Shown here piece by piece: positions 10,371-22,140 of a stretch of DNA of 64,000 nucleotides (its first letter is position 1; the number at the start of each line of letters is the position of its first letter). Below the pieces are notes generated by a model. The model was not told where the DNA came from. It did no database searches and saw only the letters and a program-made list of their open reading frames with translations. The position numbers and the translations under genes are program-made. Origin of the DNA: Ceratodon purpureus (Eukaryota; Streptophyta; Bryopsida; Pseudoditrichales; Ditrichaceae). The stretch is from positions 3,918,624-3,982,623 of the forward strand of contig CM026428.1 of the NCBI GenBank assembly GCA_014871385.1. Reading direction: 5' to 3'.

Positions 10371-12823
10371 TCAAGCAGCCTGAAAATCACCAAAATCTTC
10401 GTCCAAATCATCCGCAACGTCCCCTAATAAAGCAGGTGCAGACACAGGTGCACTAGGCTTGACCAATGATGGGGTCTTTAGAAGCGGGGAAGGAGATGCT
10501 TTAGGAGGGGGCTGAAGTACTGGCGGGGGCGGAGGAGGCACAATGCAAGGTACTCCTGAACGCTTGGGATAGTTTTCTGGTGTGTCAGGGTTTGGCATCG
10601 GTTCTCTTGCTCCCGAGCCATCCAGAGTCTTTTCCAACGACTTAGATTTCAATCCGCTTCCAGATAACTTCGTCTGATCCACAGCATGGATAAAATTGTC
10701 AGCCTACTATTAAAACAAGGTTAACAATCACAACCGAGATGTCAGAGCAAAAAAATAACAGACGAATACCACGTGGAAAGCACATTAGATATGAAATACT
10801 TGAACAAGGCCGATTGATTTTAGAGCACTTACATTTTTCAACTGCAACCGCAGAGTCTCTCCTTCCTTAAGACTGTAGTCCGCTGAAGGCTTTGCCTCAT
10901 ATTCCTGTGTAATCTCTTCGGCTTCTTTTTTCTTATTGAGATATCTTGCAATAAATTGTCAAGGGGTTCAACATTCAAAAAAAGGTTGGTGGCAGTTCAC
11001 TACCGTTTCACAATTACACCTTATCAACATAGATGCACAGGGTCACAACAATCAACATTTCATCTGTACTCAGAACTCTATATATCAAGGAGAGGAAAAT
11101 ATTCAGAAGACCAAGCATACAAAGAGAGAAGCAGCAGAGCTTATGCATGCTTCATCAATGAAGCTCATATTCCCGGATTGAAAGCCTGACCTGACGCTGC
11201 AAATACTTTCGACCTTCTGCATTAATATACTGCAGAATGAACAGAAACTCTCAACAATATATATTTCTCAAAAAGGATACTTCAAATGGTCGAATACAGC
11301 TGCTTGAAAGTCGTATGCTTGTGGCCTTTCACGAAACCCGAGGCCAAGAAAAGCATGCTTAGTCTTTCCATCTGCACTTATCATACATGCTGTATTGTAA
11401 GTGGATTAAGCATACCCTGCTATCCGATACTTTCAGGATACTAAAAGATCTACAAACGCATCAACAACAAATAAATTCCATTACGAGATCATACAAATGA
11501 TACTTACTTGATTCTTCCTCAACCCGTAGTACAAAAAACCTGCAAATATCACATACCCCTCAGTCAATGTGGAACAAGCGAGAGATCCCACATACAAGCG
11601 CTATTAAACCACATGCTGAGAACAAGTCCAACAGACTGTGATGCTCAATCAACTAGTGTGGTACCTGCTACTGTCAATGACAGCTTCCACAGGCAGGGGC
11701 TGGTCCTGTCTTATTGGTGCTTGGGCATATAAGTCTCCTGCACCACAGCCAAAACACAATCAGTGTATGGGAGACTGTTGCATTCTCCATTTTCTAGTCA
11801 AAAGGACAGTGGCAAAGGCCAAAACTGACCACTTAAGTATCCGTGAACATGATCTCACATGAGAAAATTCAAGTAGACTACAAGACTGAATCGACTGTGA
11901 ACTGATTGTTTACCTGTCTCTTTATCTTCCAGTCTAATGGAACAATTTTCACCTTTCGACACAACCTTCAAGACGCCCTCCCACGCCCACTTGTTGATGT
12001 CCCATTCATCCGCCCTACAATCAGCACAGATTATCAAGGTAACTACACTTCCAGTAACAGACTAATCAAATCCACCAAAAGATCCCTGCTGTAAATTCGA
12101 AGCAGAGCACCTTCCTGGTCGACTATTTACCTGTAAGAAGCTGCACTTTTTCTTGGAGGTATCTGTGACAAACAAAATAAACATGCTACTCCTTTAGCCC
12201 GGTATTACAAACAGGAACAAAACCATACTAACAGGCTCAATATTGTACTTTGAAAGCCGGCAAGTCGAATCCTAAAAGTTCCAATGCAGAATGTAAAATT
12301 GACGAAACGGAACTCACGACTTAGTTAAAACCACGACAATCGCAATGTCTTGTTGATTTCAAACTAAGTGATCCAAAAAGCAACACTAATATACACTCGA
12401 CATCCTTAAAAACAAAGTGATTCTCAAAAACAACTCCCATAAACCACACATGCAATTCACAGTAAACCCTACAAACACATCCAACTCCTAGAAACACACA
12501 AACTCCAAAAATTACACAAAACCCAAAAGAGATTGTTGAAAGCAAAACCTAAACCCTCTCACTTCACGAAACTCTGAAACCAGTCCAACGAAGCAACAAA
12601 ACGACCATCTGGTGACAAACTCCAAGACCGTCTTCTAAAACCCTGACCACCGGGCTCAAAAAAACCACAACAATCACACACAGCCCAATTCAACCCAAGT
12701 ACTGAATTTCAAAATCCAGAGGTTTCATACCATATACACATAGCATTCCTTCACTTGGAAGAGCACCAACTCCGCATTGCTCTCCTGATCATCAACCGCG
12801 ACGCTCTCCACCCCTGCCGCCAT
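10371..12823 (-). CDS. NECAP-like adaptin-ear-binding coat-associated protein
   Basis: Eight exons (12823-12731, 12162-12131, 12014-11914, 11734-11665, 11539-11508, 11371-11281, 10944-10833, 10703-10371) join in phase to 287 aa, close to the usual NECAP length. The N-terminal PH-like NECAP domain is complete: VYMIPPRKSAASYRADEW, WEGVLKVVSKGENCSIRLED, YAQAPIRQDQPLPVEAVIDS, HAFLGLGFRERPQAYDFQA and SLKEGETLRLQLKN. A proline-rich tail follows, ending DEDFGDFQAA; acidic-Phe/Trp motifs of this type bind clathrin adaptor appendage domains. The expected role is accessory protein of clathrin-coated vesicles in endocytosis at the plasma membrane. The start at 12823 follows GAAAAC and gives MAAGVESVAVDDQESNAELV. 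The intron after exon 6 was placed by homology; a nearby in-frame-looking stretch at 11190-11240 was rejected as exon. Confidence 0.92.
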
Positions 12824-14450
12824 GTTTTCGAAATCGCGATTCCCCAATCATGCAACAACCCACTCACCAATATACCCCGATGTACACACCCAATTGCCCA
12901 GATCGACAAACACAACGCTCTCAGACCAATCAATCCTCCCAAGCGCTTCCGCTGCTCCGAGCGTGAACAATAACCCTAATCCAGGGGCAGGCGAGAGACG
13001 ATCAGGTGCTTCTAGAAAATGCGAATCGCGCCACGACCCAATCGACAATGGACCCCAATGCAGCCACCCAATTGCTCAGATCAAGGAGATTGGCGTGCCT
13101 CGGAGGGTGGATGAAAGCTCTGAGAGGGAGGTCGCGGGGGGTGTGGGAGGATTGAGAGGGGGTGGTGTTTTGGGTGCAATTTGAAGGCTGTCGATGTGCG
13201 CGTGCGATTGACTAAGTGGCGATTGAAGCGATTGATCGCCGGATTGCGAGCAGACATGGGCACAGTGAGTAGTCACGTCGCGGACGACCACAGTGTTGTT
13301 GAAGCTTCCCCGACGTGGCTCCGCGGGAAGGAGGCTCATTCCCAACACCGTCACTGCGCTTAAACCCGACAGTGTCTGTTATCTGTGACTTCAATCGGTA
13401 GTTCTCAGGCTAATGGAGTAGGGAATGTTACTCCTCTAAGTCAAAGTAGTTTGACTTGTGTTTTGATAGGGGAGAAAGGAAAGTTAGCAATGAGGGGTGG
13501 ATAGAATTAGAATTTTAAAGGGAAAAAGGTTATTTTGGATATACTTATTTGGACATGGCTTATATTTATTTGGACATCTAGTTTAACCCCTAAAATTCGA
13601 GGCCCGTTTTTGCCAATTTTCACTTATAAAATGCTGAAAATTTCAAAAAAATCCCTTTTTTATTTTTTATTTTTTTAAATGCTGAAATTTCAACCCATAA
13701 AGATTCTGATTTATCATGTTCACTAAAAAAATCTTGTCAAGAAATATTAAAAATCCTAACTGTGGTAGCTTGCAGAAGTTCCCTGCAACCCACTTTGGGT
13801 TTTGTGGAATTTTAGGGGTTAAATGTAGGAGTTGGTTATGGACTTTGTATCCATTGAAGGATGAGAGTTCAGCGTTGTTCTTGTGATGTGACATGTATCT
13901 CAATTAAAATTAAAAGGAAAGTAGTCCTTCAATACTTTGATGGAGTGAATTGATATTTAAATATGAAGATCTAAATGTATGGAAAGTTATTTACAAGTCA
14001 ATAGTCTACTTTGTACTGCCATATGTAACAAAATGGCCATGGAGGAGCAGGTTTAGTTCTTTATGACTTCTTTGTTGTAGTTATCATGTGAAGATTTTTT
14101 CTTAGAAAGCCCACAAGCCACATCAACAGAGTTTAAAGTCATTTGGCATTAAAGAGCCTCAAGAAAGGAAAATTGCGGTCAGTACCTATGATTGTATTTG
14201 ATCTTAAACAAACAATATCTATCACTTATTTACATGTAGAAACGTGAATATAATTTATATGATTTTATTTTTTTTAAGGATGTTTATACTCAATACCATA
14301 GAAGTGCTTAAAGTCAATGCTATCTACGTTGATTTTTTTTTATGTAGATGCTTAAAATTTGAATAAGTAAAATATGATGTTGATTTAAATTAAAGTTGGT
14401 TTTCATAAGTTTTAGCCTTATAATTTTGGCTATAGGAAAGTTTAGTGATA
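12824..14450. other. NECAP promoter region and spacer
   Basis: The first 550 bp above 12823 are GC-rich and would hold the NECAP promoter. Overlapping open frames there on both strands show no conserved protein. From about 13450 the DNA is AT-rich with no gene seen. Confidence 0.4.
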
Positions 14451-14651
14451 CTCCCTCTGTTTCTGAAAGAAATGGTGTTTTCCACAAAGTCTTTGTTTCA
14501 CAAAGAAACAATGGTTTCATCATTACTAGGAAGTCCACCGTTTACAGGTTGGCAGGTTGGCAGCTGATGCATTTACAGAGTCAAGGCGGCGTCACTGTAC
14601 CTAATCCCGGCCTAAAATGGAAAACACCATTTCTTTCAGAAACAGAGGGAG
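14451..14651. mobile_element. Stowaway-like MITE
   Basis: A 201-bp element with near-perfect inverted ends of 34 bp: CTCCCTCTGTTTCTGAAAG at the left and its complement at the right, continuing into AAATGGTGTTTTCCA. CTCCCTC ends preceded by TA are typical of Stowaway (Tc1/mariner) MITEs. TA precedes the left end; the right flank reads AATA, so the second TA seems mutated. Confidence 0.88.
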
Positions 14652-15878
14652 AATATTGTTAAACTATTATTTATCATGCGGCTTTAGATTTCAAAGAATT
14701 TTCCTCTTGTCAAGATATGCAACTGAATGATATCTGAACTTGGTACCTATTTAAAATATATTTTGATATACAGTTCATTCTTAAGGGTTAAATTAACATT
14801 CAAAATGTTATAAGTGCTCATAAGGAGATATTGTATTTCACATGACATCACCAGCACACTCAAAAAGAGTCAATGCATTGAACAATCCATAGATTACATA
14901 CATTTGTGTAGACTCCGTGACACTAATGCTGCATATTGTAACATAGAATGCCTTCTTACCAATGAATATGATCTAACAGATACATCATGCTTATTTTTTC
15001 ATTTATAGAACATTCATTACTTCCTACAAGATTAGGGTATACACAGTTTGCAAAAAGCCATATCCTGGGGGTATAAGGTTACACAGAAACAACACAAGTG
15101 ACTGCAAATATAATCATGTTTCAACTGCAAATATAATCGTGTTTCAACTGCAGATATAATCATGTTTCATATAGATAGAACTTTGTGTGGAATTGCACTC
15201 TGATGGACAAACACCCCACACAGCACACAGAACATGATAATTGTGTGCATAATATTGCCGGGAACTTTCAATTCAGACCTATTTCACAATCTGAATTGAA
15301 TGCTCTCCATGAAAACTTAAGGAAATCATTCTATCCCAGGAAAGTTTTGATATTCAGCAAAGAAGAAGTTGTGAATACAAAGATGATCTCACAATCTAGA
15401 CACAAAAAAACTTGTTCAAATAGGAATTAGAATTGAATGATTTTTCTTTCCGAAACAGAACCAAACCAATTCACATACATTCTGCGTGAGTTCCCGTCTT
15501 ACACTCATCAACTACTCCAAAACCTATGCGACACAGAAATCAACAAAAAAATTCATTCCTCTGACGAACAGATATGTGTAGGTGATGCATACTTAGGTTC
15601 ACGAATCTAATAGCTTTTTTCTCTTCACCACCAAATCCCCAGAATAATGAATTACCCCTAGAATTCAGTCCCTATGCAACCAATTCCGAACAAAGAAACA
15701 TGCCACGAGTGCACATGAGCTCAACAATAGCCATGGATGGATTCCAGGGATTTGCTTCTGGTGAGTTGAAAACCTTTTTTCCTCTTTTTTGCATACTAAT
15801 GTGCGTTGAGTACATGCCCAAAATTTCTACGAATTTCATGGAGTTCCCCGCGAAGGCCTAAAAGAATATGACACTAAC
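14652..15878. other. Spacer and bL28 3' flank
   Basis: No conserved gene seen. It includes three near-identical short words (TGCAAATATAATCATGTTTC) around 15100-15170. Confidence 0.4.
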
Positions 15879-16359
15879 CTAGTAGTCAGCCAGATTGATA
15901 CCGGCCTTCTTGGCCATGGCTGCAAGGCCGTTCCGCTCCACAGTCTTGAGCGCCTTGGTGGAGAGGCGCAGCCTCACGAACCGGTTGCCCTCCTCCCACC
16001 ACAGCCGCTTGTACTGCAAGTTAGGCTGCTGCAAATGCTTGGTCCTCTTCTTGGAGAACGACACCTTGTAGCCATTGTTCGCCTTCTTGCCCGTCAGGTC
16101 GCACACCCGGCCTACCACATCCCAAAACAACCCAACCACATCAACAAACAGAAACTCCAGCACACACACCTAATCATATCCGAGGAAGAGGATGATGAAA
16201 CTTACTGGCACGCGGTTGCACCAAGACGGGGAATGCAACGGAAGCAGCAGGCTGGGCGGAGGAGCAGGAGAGGGTGGTGCCGGAGAGCTGGGCCTGGCGA
16301 GAGGCGAGGAACTGGGGCGCCGTGGAGACGCAGAGCGAGGTCGCCAGGAAGGTCGCCAT
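15879..16359 (-). CDS. RPL28: Plastid 50S ribosomal protein bL28c
   Basis: Two exons (16359-16206 and 16111-15879) give 128 aa. Residues 1 to about 50 are rich in Ser, Ala and Thr with few acidic residues ([20 protein letters not shown]), as in a chloroplast transit peptide. The mature part is a clear bL28: [20 protein letters not shown], then [19 protein letters not shown], then [18 protein letters not shown], ending AGINLADY. It is a structural protein of the chloroplast large ribosomal subunit encoded in the nucleus. The splice joins codons as S/R within SRVCDLTG; the donor is GTAAG. The start was chosen as the first in-frame ATG; upstream codons lack an ATG. An 18-bp minisatellite lies about 270-385 bp upstream of the start. 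Confidence 0.95.
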
Positions 16360-16630
16360 CGCTGCAAGAGATGGAATTCTCCAAGCAGGGGAATTCTTTC
16401 GCAAAACTACACACAAACAATGCAGATTCAGTTCCCGCGAGGGTCGTGCTTCTTACGAGCGAGAGGGACTCTCTTCACTGGATAAGGCAGCCTCCAGCCT
16501 CGACATCCAGCCCTGCCTGGGGCTCCATCCCGCCGTCCAATGTGATGGGCTCACGGAGAGCCGCCGTTGGATCGCCTTCGATGGGGACTTGGGCTGGAGG
16601 TCTTGCTGGACTTCGACTAGAGCACTTAGT

Positions 16631-16744
16631 GGACTTGGGCTGAGGAAGGGACTTGGGCGGAGGAAGGGACTTGGGCGGAGGAAGGGACTTGGGCGGAGGA
16701 AGGGACTTGGGCGGAGGAAGGGACTTGGGCGGAGGGAGAAACTT
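16631..16744. repeat. 18-bp minisatellite, six copies
   Basis: The unit GGACTTGGGCGGAGGAAG repeats six times at exact 18-bp spacing (ACTTGGGC at 16633, 16651, 16669, 16687, 16705, 16723). The last unit is diverged. It lies in the upstream region of the plastid bL28 gene. As a multiple of three it gives long open frames that are not genes. Confidence 0.9.
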
Positions 16745-19700
16745 GGAATTGCTTTGAAGCTACACAAAACAGTGTATTTATAAGATTATTATGAGGTTAT
16801 TATAAGATTAGATAGTATTATAGATTTTTACATTGAACAAATCCAATTGCCGTAGACATTGAGTCCAATATTGTTGAAACATCCCCATTTGCAAAGTTTA
16901 AGCCAACTACATATTACTTGATTTTTGAAAAGAAAATAATTTAAATTCAATTTTAGAAATGTTATATTTTAGATTTTAGAATGTATAGTATTTAGTTTTT
17001 GATTTGGATTTTAGATTTTAGATTGCAGATTTCAAATTCAATTTTAGATTTTAAATTTAGATCTAAGTTTAGACTTTAGATATTATATTTTAGACATATT
17101 TATAGACTTCAGATTTTAAATTTTAAATGTGATTTTAGACTTCAAAATTTAGTTTCAATATCTAATTTTAAATTTTAAACTAGACCCTTTGCACTAAAAT
17201 CTATGCCATTTTTGAAAAACATCTTTAATTTTATTAAAGTTACCACCACTAAAGCTAGACTCTAATCATATTTATGAGGCATATTAAAAAAGATAATATT
17301 TTAAGTTCTTAGATTTAACAAACAATTTATGAATTTTGAGTTTTACTATGCAGGTATTGCCTAAGAGTATAAAAAATTCTATAAACCTATTTCAAATGAA
17401 GAACAATGAAATATTATTAAAAAAAAATTAAAAAGTTATATCGGATGAAATAACGTTAGAGATTTTTTGACTTTTAAAACAAATAGAAAATCATTAAAAA
17501 CAATATATGGATTTAAATATTATGTAAATGTTAAATAAAAAAACAAAAAAAATTAAAGGTAATAACTCAGATTTGATAACTTTAAATCAAAATCAAAATC
17601 AAATGAATGACAAAAAATATGAAGATGATAAATTAAAAATGTATACCTCACATAAAAATTCATAATTGTATAACACAATATTTAAAAAATAAAATGAATT
17701 AAATCCTTAAAGATTAATATATACACTAAGAAAAAAAAATCATAGAAATAAAGTAAATTAAAAAAGTAAATTAAAATTTTTAAAAACAAAAATTATAATA
17801 AAATTGAATTTCATTTTAACTAGGAAATTACATGTGATATAAACTTTAGATATGTTACAGCCAATGGGTACATGAAATTTATTGTTCAACTAAACAATTT
17901 TACTATTTCACTCATTGTATTTGTTGTTTGTCCATATCCTCTTTAAATGCTTTAAGAAATATGAATGCTCTACAAATACATTGCTTTTGTATACAACTAA
18001 TTATTCAAATTAAAAAAATTAATGTATAATTTTTAATATTTAAATAATTATATAGAATGTTTGTGAACTTGTTCATATAGGTTTATCATTGAACTGTTCG
18101 CATAAATTTCCCGTGTTCATTACTAATGCCTTTTTTTTGAGTAATATACGCGAAAAGAACCAAAACACTGTCTTGTATTTCAGCGCATGTTCTTTCTCAA
18201 AGCTCAAACTGTCCACCCTAGTCCAATGTCCATCCTAGCATGGATCGGAGATAGAAAGACAAAAAGATAACGTATGTACAAAACTAGTAATTTGCATTTC
18301 GTATAATATGTAAAGCCAGGTAGGAAAACTATGCTCAACAATAGTAATGTACTTTGAACCATTTGCACCAAACAATGATATGTGACAAGTGCTTTTACTT
18401 CCACCAACAGATTCCACCACCATTTCCGGAGGTAATGCTGGAAAGTATGAAGTTATGTTAGTGATGGTGCCTCCATCAAGGATAATACCCCTCCTTGAAT
18501 CTTTGTTTTCAATTTTCTAAAATATTTAATGAGATTTTTATTTTTTAATTACAAATTATTTTTAAATTAATAAAAAAAAACCTTCAATTTGAAACAATAT
18601 ATTTCATATTATTCTTTAATTATCTCTTATATGATTTATATTAATTCCATGTATCTATATTTTATTTTAATTTTTCATATTTGTATTTTCCATTCTATTT
18701 TAAATTTTTTAAATTTTAAATTTTTTAAGTATATAAAAACTTCTTATATATACAAAATTAATAAAGGTGTATACAAAAGTTTTTCTATAATAAGTAAATA
18801 CTAAAACAAACACTATATAAAAAAGACTAACTAAACCCAGTCTTATAAAATAAAATGTATCTAGTTTTATAAACTTATAATCTTATTTGAACTTATAAAC
18901 TTATATCTTAGTTTGAACGATCCATATGAAATGAACATATGTTTCACAAGGGCGACAATTGGCAACAATGGATTCCTCACGGTCACAAATGTAAGAGAAG
19001 AGCCCATTGCATTATTGTTCGAGCGCAACTAACTTGACTCCGATGAGCATTTACTATATAAATACTAAATTAAAAGACCAAAGTTTCTTTTGGGAGTGAG
19101 TGAGTGAGGGAGTTACCTCCCTTTTCACAAACCTAAACTACAAAGATATCACCAAAGACTGTGCAATCTGGAACTGGGAACGTACTGTGCCAAAGTCCAT
19201 CTTGGATGCAGGTACGCGAATGTCGCCTCTGTTCGGAGCCTTGGGGTTGTCCTTCTAGTAATTTATAAAAATCTGGTGTTTATGATACATACCAATGCAT
19301 ACATTTCTTTTTCTTTTGTGAAACGTCTCTCCAATGGCTTTGGATGGGGGAACCCTTTGTAATTTTTGGAGGCTGCCCTTGTAAAATTGGTAACTTTTTT
19401 GACTTGGGTCACTTTGGAATCTTTTGGCTATGAAAATATTTTTAGTTTTTATTTTTGATAGTTCAATTTTGTAGTTATTAAAAACTTTAAAATAACTTTA
19501 TATTTCATATTTGGTTTAACATTATTTAAACCTTAAAATGACATATTGTACTGCATGGCAAGATTGGCAAAATTTAAGTTCGTTTTTGAGATACCAGAAA
19601 ATCCAATTTTTTTTTTTTAAATATGAAAAGTCATATATGTACTCAAAATAACCAGAATCACAACTAAATTAGATTTGCCAAATTCAAAATTAATTAATTA

Positions 19701-21100
19701 TTTGGCACTACAATGTCGAATTGGCCATGCAAGTACGGTAGTTGATAAGGTGTTTGTTTGTTCCACATTTAGTACTTTAGAGTATATAGAGAATATCCTC
19801 GCCTCCGATCATGTTTTAACCACATGTTACAATCATTAAAAATCCAAAGACTTTCTTGTTTGTTTTATTTTTTATTTTTTATTTATTTTTGGTTGTTGTT
19901 GTTGATGTGGTTTGTTTGTTCCTCAATTTGTGAGTTTATATAATTTCGAAATTGAGTTTTGATCCAGATGTGGATGATGGGGTTGAGTTACCAGAGCTTC
20001 AGATCGTCCTCGGCCACGTTTTAATTAGAGGTGGAGGTGCGATTCTATGCACTGTAAGAACAAGTGTAATGAACACCAAAACCACGATGAAGTCTTCCAT
20101 ATTTTTTTAAGGATGGTTATGTAAGGGATGCTTAAATGCCCAACACATCAAATTTGTGACATAGAAGGCTTTGTCCATGAAAAACTCATTTGGCAAATAA
20201 ATGATGAATATCATACATGTAACTTGCATTTTTTAAAGGTTGCAATATTATTTTCAAGCATCTATGAAAATATTTCTTCAAAACCTAGACCATGAGGGAG
20301 ATGATTAGTTATCAAAAATAGTGATCTATTTTTAAAAAATCATTAGTTTATTTAGTCATATATATTAAAAACCTATAAAAAATTATATTCCAATTAGAAC
20401 AAATATTTTTTTTAATCAAATATTTTTTAAATTTTAATTTTTTTGGATGTATTTGTGAAAAAAGCTGTATTGGCATTCCTTATAAAAGATGTAATATAAC
20501 TATTTATTATATATATATACTAGATCATATAATAAAAATTCATTATGTCTACCTTCTATTAAATTATATATTGACAAGTTGGATTTAATTTTTTTAATTT
20601 TTTAATTTAATTTTTTTAGAATTAAAGTTAAAAACTTTAAATATATACATTAAGTCACAATTTGACTTTAAACTTAAATTTAAAATATTTATTTGAAGGA
20701 AATTAAAGTGAATTAGGCTGTTGGTTTGTTCCACTTTTAGATTTATGTTAACGAGACAAATGAATAAAAGTAAAGGTTGAAAAAAATCATTCGTGCATTT
20801 ATGAAAAGAATTGGGTGATAATATGAATATATCAAGTATAGATTGATTCAAGAAATACATAGATTTTTAAAGAGTTTCAAAAAATATAAAAACAATTCTT
20901 TACATAACAAATAAGATTGCATGTTTGAAAAAATTGGACAAACACATGGACTTGGATTAAGGAAATAAATATAAATAGTATGAATAAACAATACATGACC
21001 AAAACAACTTATTTAATCATAACTTTTGTTAAACACGTTAGGATACTTCATACTATAGCCAAGGAGACTGATTAGTGAAAATCTAGACCAAACTAAATCG
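16745..21100. other. AT-rich gene-free region
   Basis: About 4.4 kb of low-complexity AT-rich DNA. At 16970-17180 there are many degenerate copies of TTTTAGATTTTAGA-like words. No reading frame has recognisable protein character, and no element ends could be placed. Confidence 0.5.
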
Positions 21101-21104
21101 AGGG

Positions 21105-21600
21105 TTCTGCAACTTTTGGACTAAAAAAATGTATTAAAATAGTCCATTTGAAGCCTTTGGCAAGATATACTGTAAAGCCTCAAAGTGCAAGTTTAAAGGC
21201 AAAGACATCTAAGCCGAATATTTGAAAATTAAAAAAATTAAAAATAAATTTTGTAAAATGGATGGAGGTATAAAAAGTAACGATGAACATTCGTAGAACA
21301 TTTTCATCAATAAATTCATTGTCATGACAAAATTATGATTAATTGAAATTCAACTTATTTTAGATCAACATGAGTGTAGTGTCAATGATTATCAAAAGAT
21401 TAATTTATAGAACATGACCAACAGTTAGTAGCTCAAAAGCCTTATCTTCTTATGCATATTATGTTAAAAAAAATCTGCTATTTGTTGAAAAAAGTCTACG
21501 TTAAGCTTTTTGCTCAGCCAAAGTTTTCTTCGAAAGGCAATCATCTTGGCACCATAACTTCCAAAGAATGCTACCACGTAGGCTTTGTTAGAATTGAAGG
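21105..21600 (-). repeat. Dispersed repeat, diverged copy (pair with 41745-42300)
   Basis: The reverse complement aligns by eye with 41745-42300. Shared words include TTATGGTGCCAAGA, ATAAGTTGAA followed by TTCAAT, GACAATCATTG-like, GCCAAAGGCTTCAA and GGAYTATTTTAATA. The order of words is conserved, so it is one repeat in opposite orientations. Confidence 0.7.
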
Positions 21601-22140
21601 CCTCTTCACCTTCAGTTATCTTGACCTTCAGTTACAATGTGAAGCACCTCTTCCACCTAGTTAGCGACACTATTCATTGGTAGATATCAAAACTCCCACA
21701 AGAATTCAGAATCCACAGTAATTTGAAACCAACATGAGTAGTTTAAAAATCACTGTTTTAAATGCCGGAATAAATGTGTGAACTTTTGCCACGAATGATG
21801 ATGATGATGAAGTTTGAAGGTGCAGTCAGGAAGCTGCTCATTTTCATCTCTCTCACGTGAAGAATTCCAAACAGATCTGAAAGCTCAACACAGACACACA
21901 CACAGATGGAGTGCAAGCTCACTGAACCCATGGAACAAAGATGGCGAGAGAGAGAGAGAGATGGGGACAGAGATGGAAGAGAGGTGGGAGAGAGAGAGAC
22001 CAGGAAAGGAACAGAGCTGTAGGTTGTGGAATGAGGATGCGAAGCATGTGATGGGAAGATGATCACCAGGTGGGGTGGAGGGGACTGAAATCAGTTTGCG
22101 AAATCTGTTTGGGTGAAGCTGGGAGGGGAGGTGGGTGGTG
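21600..22140. other. Upstream region of the TAF1B-like gene
   Basis: Contains a GA-rich tract (GAGAGAGAGAGAGA at about 21948-21961 and repeated AGAGATGG/GAGAGAGAG words to 22005) just upstream of the start at 22141. Such purine tracts are common in plant promoters and 5' UTRs. Confidence 0.45.

Noticed and set aside
11190-11240. Possible NECAP exon encoding YINAEGRKYLQRQ
   Set aside because: Phase does not fit the flanking exons; the exon at 10833-10944 beginning KYLNKKKEAEE keeps phase and matches the family.
16035-16783. Long plus-strand frames over the bL28 gene
   Set aside because: Antisense shadows of the conserved bL28 exons and of the 18-bp minisatellite, which stays open because 18 is a multiple of three.
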